Source: Frankiaceae bacterium (GTDB lineage Bacteria; Actinomycetota; Actinomycetes; BP-191). From it: a stretch of DNA of 32,295 nucleotides. The stretch is from contig DATMES010000018.1 of NCBI GenBank assembly GCA_035556555.1, positions 1 to 32,295 on the forward strand, written 5' to 3'. The notes beneath the pieces were generated by a model that was not told the DNA's origin, made no database searches, and saw nothing but the letters and a program-made list of their open reading frames with translations. Both the position numbers and the translations under genes were made by a program. Positions 30,150-32,295 of the stretch are shown one piece after another; position 1 is the stretch's first letter, and every line of letters begins with the position of its first letter.

Positions 30150-30659
30150 TCAGCTCCGCGCCGGGTCGCGGGTGGCGACGACGAGCCAGCCCGCGGCGAC
30201 CACGACGACCGTCCACCACTCGCGCCCTGCCACGCCCCAGTCGTACGGCGGCAGCTGCGTCGCGGCCCAGACCACGACCGCGGCGGGGCCGCCGTACGCC
30301 GCGCCCCACGTGATGCCCGACGCCAGTGCCGCCGCGAGCAGCGCGGCGAGGACGACGGTGCCGTACGGCGGCGCGCTGCCGGCGTACGCCACCGCCGCGG
30401 CCCACCCGCCGAACGCCACGGCGACCGCCAGCGCGCACCGGACGGCGAGCTGCGGGCGCCGCCCCCAGCGCGCGCTCGCCGTGAGTGTCGCCGCGGCGTC
30501 GTCCACGAGCCAGACGACGCCGAACGGGATCGCCACGACAAGCGCTCCCACCGCCTCGGCAGGGTCGTCCACGAGTCCCAGCAGGACAGCGACGGAGCCG
30601 AACGTCAGCGCGACCGGCGCCCAGCGGCCGGCGCGCAGCAGCGTCAGGAGACCTGCCAT
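30150..30659 (-). CDS. Membrane protein, second gene after the ABC ATPase
   Basis: A 169-residue protein with about five hydrophobic helices (APVALTFGSVAVLLGLV, AVGALVVAIPFGVVWLVDD, CALAVAVAFGGWAAAVAYAG, TVVLAALLAAALASGITWG, WWTVVVVAAGWLVVAT). ATG 30659 overlaps the last 16 bases of the preceding permease gene, so it is coupled to it. It probably belongs to the transporter complex as a second membrane subunit, but no family signature is visible. The last residues RDPARS end at TGA 30150-30152. Confidence 0.7.
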   Translation of the reverse strand: MAGLLTLLRAGRWAPVALTFGSVAVLLGLVDDPAEAVGALVVAIPFGVVWLVDDAAATLTASARWGRRPQLAVRCALAVAVAFGGWAAAVAYAGSAPPYGTVVLAALLAAALASGITWGAAYGGPAAVVVWAATQLPPYDWGVAGREWWTVVVVAAGWLVVATRDPARS

Positions 30660-31552
30660 GCGCCCATCGCCGCCGTCCAGAGCACCGCCGCCGCGCCGAG
30701 GCCCCACCAGAGCGCCGTACGCCGGTGCCGCAGCACCGCGCCGACGACCGCCATCGCGTCGAGGCCGAGGAGGTAGAGCGCGTGCGCGGCGGGGACGTGC
30801 AGCGGCAGTGCGACGCGCGTGCCCTCCTCCGAGCCGACGAAGTCGACGAACGGCACGAACAGCGGCCCAATGTCGTCGGGGCCGTCGGCGGCGAGCGCGA
30901 TCGACACGCCCACGAGCAGAACGAGGACCGGCGGCCCGACGCCCCGCCACGGCAGCCAGCGTCCGATCATCGTGCCGAGCGTGGCCGCGCCGAGCACCGA
31001 CAGCGGCAGGGGCAGCAGCTCGAACGGCCCGGGCCGGCGGATCATGTCCGTGCCGGTCGCGCCGAAGTAGGCGTACGCGACGAGGACCCCGGCGAGCACC
31101 GCGCCCGCCGCGACGACGCCCGCGAAGCACGCGGCGAGCGTCCGGTCGACCTGCCCTGGCGGGGCCGCGCCGAGCAGGTCCTCGGCTCCGGCTCGGCGGG
31201 CGCGGGTGACGTTGAGGTGCGCGGCGAGGAACACCATCAGCGGCAGGTACAGACCCGCCGCCCCGGCGCCGGTGAGCTCGGAGTACGCCTGCGTGCCGTC
31301 GATGCCGGTGCTGAACCCGACCGCGAGCAGCGCGAGCACCACGCCGCACGCCGCGACGGGGTGCTTGGCGAGCTTGCGGGCCTCGACGAGTCCGAGCGTA
31401 CGGACGACACGCCAGCGCGACGGGTCGCGTGTCACCGACGTGGGCGTCCACGGCAGCGCGGGCGCGGGCGTCCCTACGGTGCCCGCCAGCGAACGCTGCC
31501 GGAGCGTGACGACGAGCGCCACGAGCATGACGGCGAGCGGGATGACCATCAT
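30644..31552 (-). CDS. ABC transporter permease
   Basis: A 302-residue integral membrane protein. An N-terminal helix (MVIPLAVMLVALVVTL), a cytoplasmic stretch with LVEARKLAKHPVAACGVVLA, and further helices (YLPLMVFLAAHLNVT, CFAGVVAAGAVLAGVLVAYA, PLPLSVLGAATLGTMIG, VGPPVLVLLVGVSIALA, ALYLLGLDAMAVVGAVL) give the six-helix plan of ABC-2-type exporter permeases. The RRAGAEDLLGAAPPGQVDRT segment is a typical cytoplasmic coupling loop. Its ATG overlaps the ATPase stop by four bases (ATGA). Substrate is unknown; ABC-2 systems of this size commonly export drugs, peptides or lipids. Confidence 0.8.
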   Translation of the reverse strand: MMVIPLAVMLVALVVTLRQRSLAGTVGTPAPALPWTPTSVTRDPSRWRVVRTLGLVEARKLAKHPVAACGVVLALLAVGFSTGIDGTQAYSELTGAGAAGLYLPLMVFLAAHLNVTRARRAGAEDLLGAAPPGQVDRTLAACFAGVVAAGAVLAGVLVAYAYFGATGTDMIRRPGPFELLPLPLSVLGAATLGTMIGRWLPWRGVGPPVLVLLVGVSIALAADGPDDIGPLFVPFVDFVGSEEGTRVALPLHVPAAHALYLLGLDAMAVVGAVLRHRRTALWWGLGAAAVLWTAAMGAWQVS

Positions 31553-32295
31553 GCGGCGACCTCCGCCCGGTCACCGAGCAGCAGCAGGTACCCGTCCTCC
31601 AGCGTCGGCGCGACGAGGTCGGCGCCGGCGGGTGCCGGGCCGAGGTTGCGGTAGACGCCCTCGCCCGTGCGCCACGCGGCCATTGCCGCGGCGTCCCGCT
31701 CGGCCGACGTCCAGACCCGGCCGGCTGCCACAGCGGCGAGCTCGGCCGGCGTACCCGACCAGGCCGCGCGCCCTGCGTCCATGACGACGACGTGTCGGCA
31801 CAGCGCGCCGACGTCCTCCGTCTGGTGCGTCGAGAGCACGACGGTGCGGCGTTCGGCCACGGTCGAGACGAGGTCGCGGAACCGCAGCCGCTGCTCGGGG
31901 TCCAGCCCCGCGGTGGGCTCGTCGAGGACGACCAGCTCGGGGTCGCCGAGCAGCGCCTGCGCCAGCGCCAGCCTGCGCCGCATGCCGCCGGACAGCGCGC
32001 GGATCCTCGTGCCCGACTGCGACTGGAGGCCGGTCAGGCCGAGCACCCGGCGCACCTCGTCGTGCCGCGACGCGCGGTCGGTCATCTCCTTGAGGATCGC
32101 GACGTAGTCGACGAACTCGAAGACCGTGAACCCGCGGTGGAAGCCGGCCTCCTGCGGCAGGTAGCCGAGGCGTCGGCGGACGCGGGTACGGTCCTCGGGA
32201 CGCGACGGGTCGCGGCCGAGCAGCGTCACCGCGCCGCGGTCCGGCGCCAGCACGGTCGCGATCATGCGCAGCAGCGTGGTCTTCCCGGCGCCGTT
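31549..32295 (-). CDS. ABC transporter ATP-binding protein (5' end outside window)
   Basis: The right edge cuts this minus-strand gene inside Walker A: the last bases read NGAGKTTLLR, so about 30-40 N-terminal residues lie beyond the window. Visible: Q-loop YLPQEAGFHRGFT, ABC signature LSGGMRRRLALAQAL, Walker B ELVVLDEPTAGLDP and the switch His in STHQTED. A C-terminal domain of ~75 residues (RVWTSAERDAAAMAAWRTGE onward) is typical of ABC-2/CcmA-like ATPases. It powers the permease genes 30644-31552 and 30150-30659 and overlaps the former by ATGA. Substrate unknown. Confidence 0.92.
   Translation of the reverse strand, partial: NGAGKTTLLRMIATVLAPDRGAVTLLGRDPSRPEDRTRVRRRLGYLPQEAGFHRGFTVFEFVDYVAILKEMTDRASRHDEVRRVLGLTGLQSQSGTRIRALSGGMRRRLALAQALLGDPELVVLDEPTAGLDPEQRLRFRDLVSTVAERRTVVLSTHQTEDVGALCRHVVVMDAGRAAWSGTPAELAAVAAGRVWTSAERDAAAMAAWRTGEGVYRNLGPAPAGADLVAPTLEDGYLLLLGDRAEVAA

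Noticed and set aside
1-32295. CRISPR arrays, tRNAs, rRNAs, insertion sequences, prophage or defence genes
   Set aside because: None seen on either strand.

Overview
The window looks like chromosomal DNA of a very GC-rich actinobacterium (Actinomycetota). This is inferred from strongly GC-biased third codon positions, frequent GTG starts, many ATGA/GTGA/TGATG gene overlaps, start codons lying 6-7 bases behind TAnnnT -10 boxes (leaderless style), strong hairpin terminators without U tracts, and the families present (DUF2207, SigE-type ECF relic, DUF5666, patatins, DUF11 surface proteins). I see no rRNA, tRNA, CRISPR array, insertion sequence or phage gene, and cannot name a genus.

Layout. 1-2185: 3' end of a DUF1501 gene, a DUF2935 metalloprotein behind a perfect AT-rich palindrome, a VOC protein on the other strand, then two tandem overlapping small genes that read as ribosomal-peptide (RiPP) precursors sharing a conserved leader and a Cys-rich core. 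2187-10621: secreted and surface proteins. These are an orphan secreted/membrane pair, a secreted zinc-peptidase-like protein with three C-terminal repeats, and a three-gene overlapping operon (Asp-box propeller plus five DUF11 repeats, a membrane-anchored Ig-like protein, a Calx-beta protein). 10928-12842: a redox-looking unit of two small His-containing membrane proteins and a cupredoxin lipoprotein, followed by a broken zinc-ribbon gene and divergent from a SufR-like winged-helix regulator with conserved C-terminal cysteines. 12847-18286: ferredoxin-reductase-type flavoenzyme, patatin phospholipase, divergent GTP cyclohydrolase I, a membrane protein, a second patatin with membrane helices inserted in its catalytic domain, and a small secreted Cys peptide. 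18421-22619: a truncated ECF sigma factor relic, fructosamine kinase with a low-molecular-weight phosphatase, divergent purT, an unknown membrane-anchored protein and a Bax-inhibitor-1 protein. 22793-32295: Asp-box secreted protein, CocE-type hydrolase, DUF2207 protein, a lipoprotein, two tandem DUF5666 paralogues, and an ABC transporter whose ATPase runs off the right edge inside Walker A.

How the genes work together. Many groups are translationally coupled by 4-base overlaps (2980-2187, 10621-5167, 12073-11167, 19851-18560, 32295-30644), so they are likely expressed together. Roughly half of the proteins are exported or membrane-bound, so the region mainly serves the cell envelope. Strongest candidates for something undescribed are the orphan RiPP precursor pair (1830-2185) and the regulator/cupredoxin/small-membrane-protein unit (11167-12842). 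Smaller points of interest are the 23-base divergent leaderless promoter between the phosphatase and purT, and the two decayed genes (zinc ribbon, ECF sigma).
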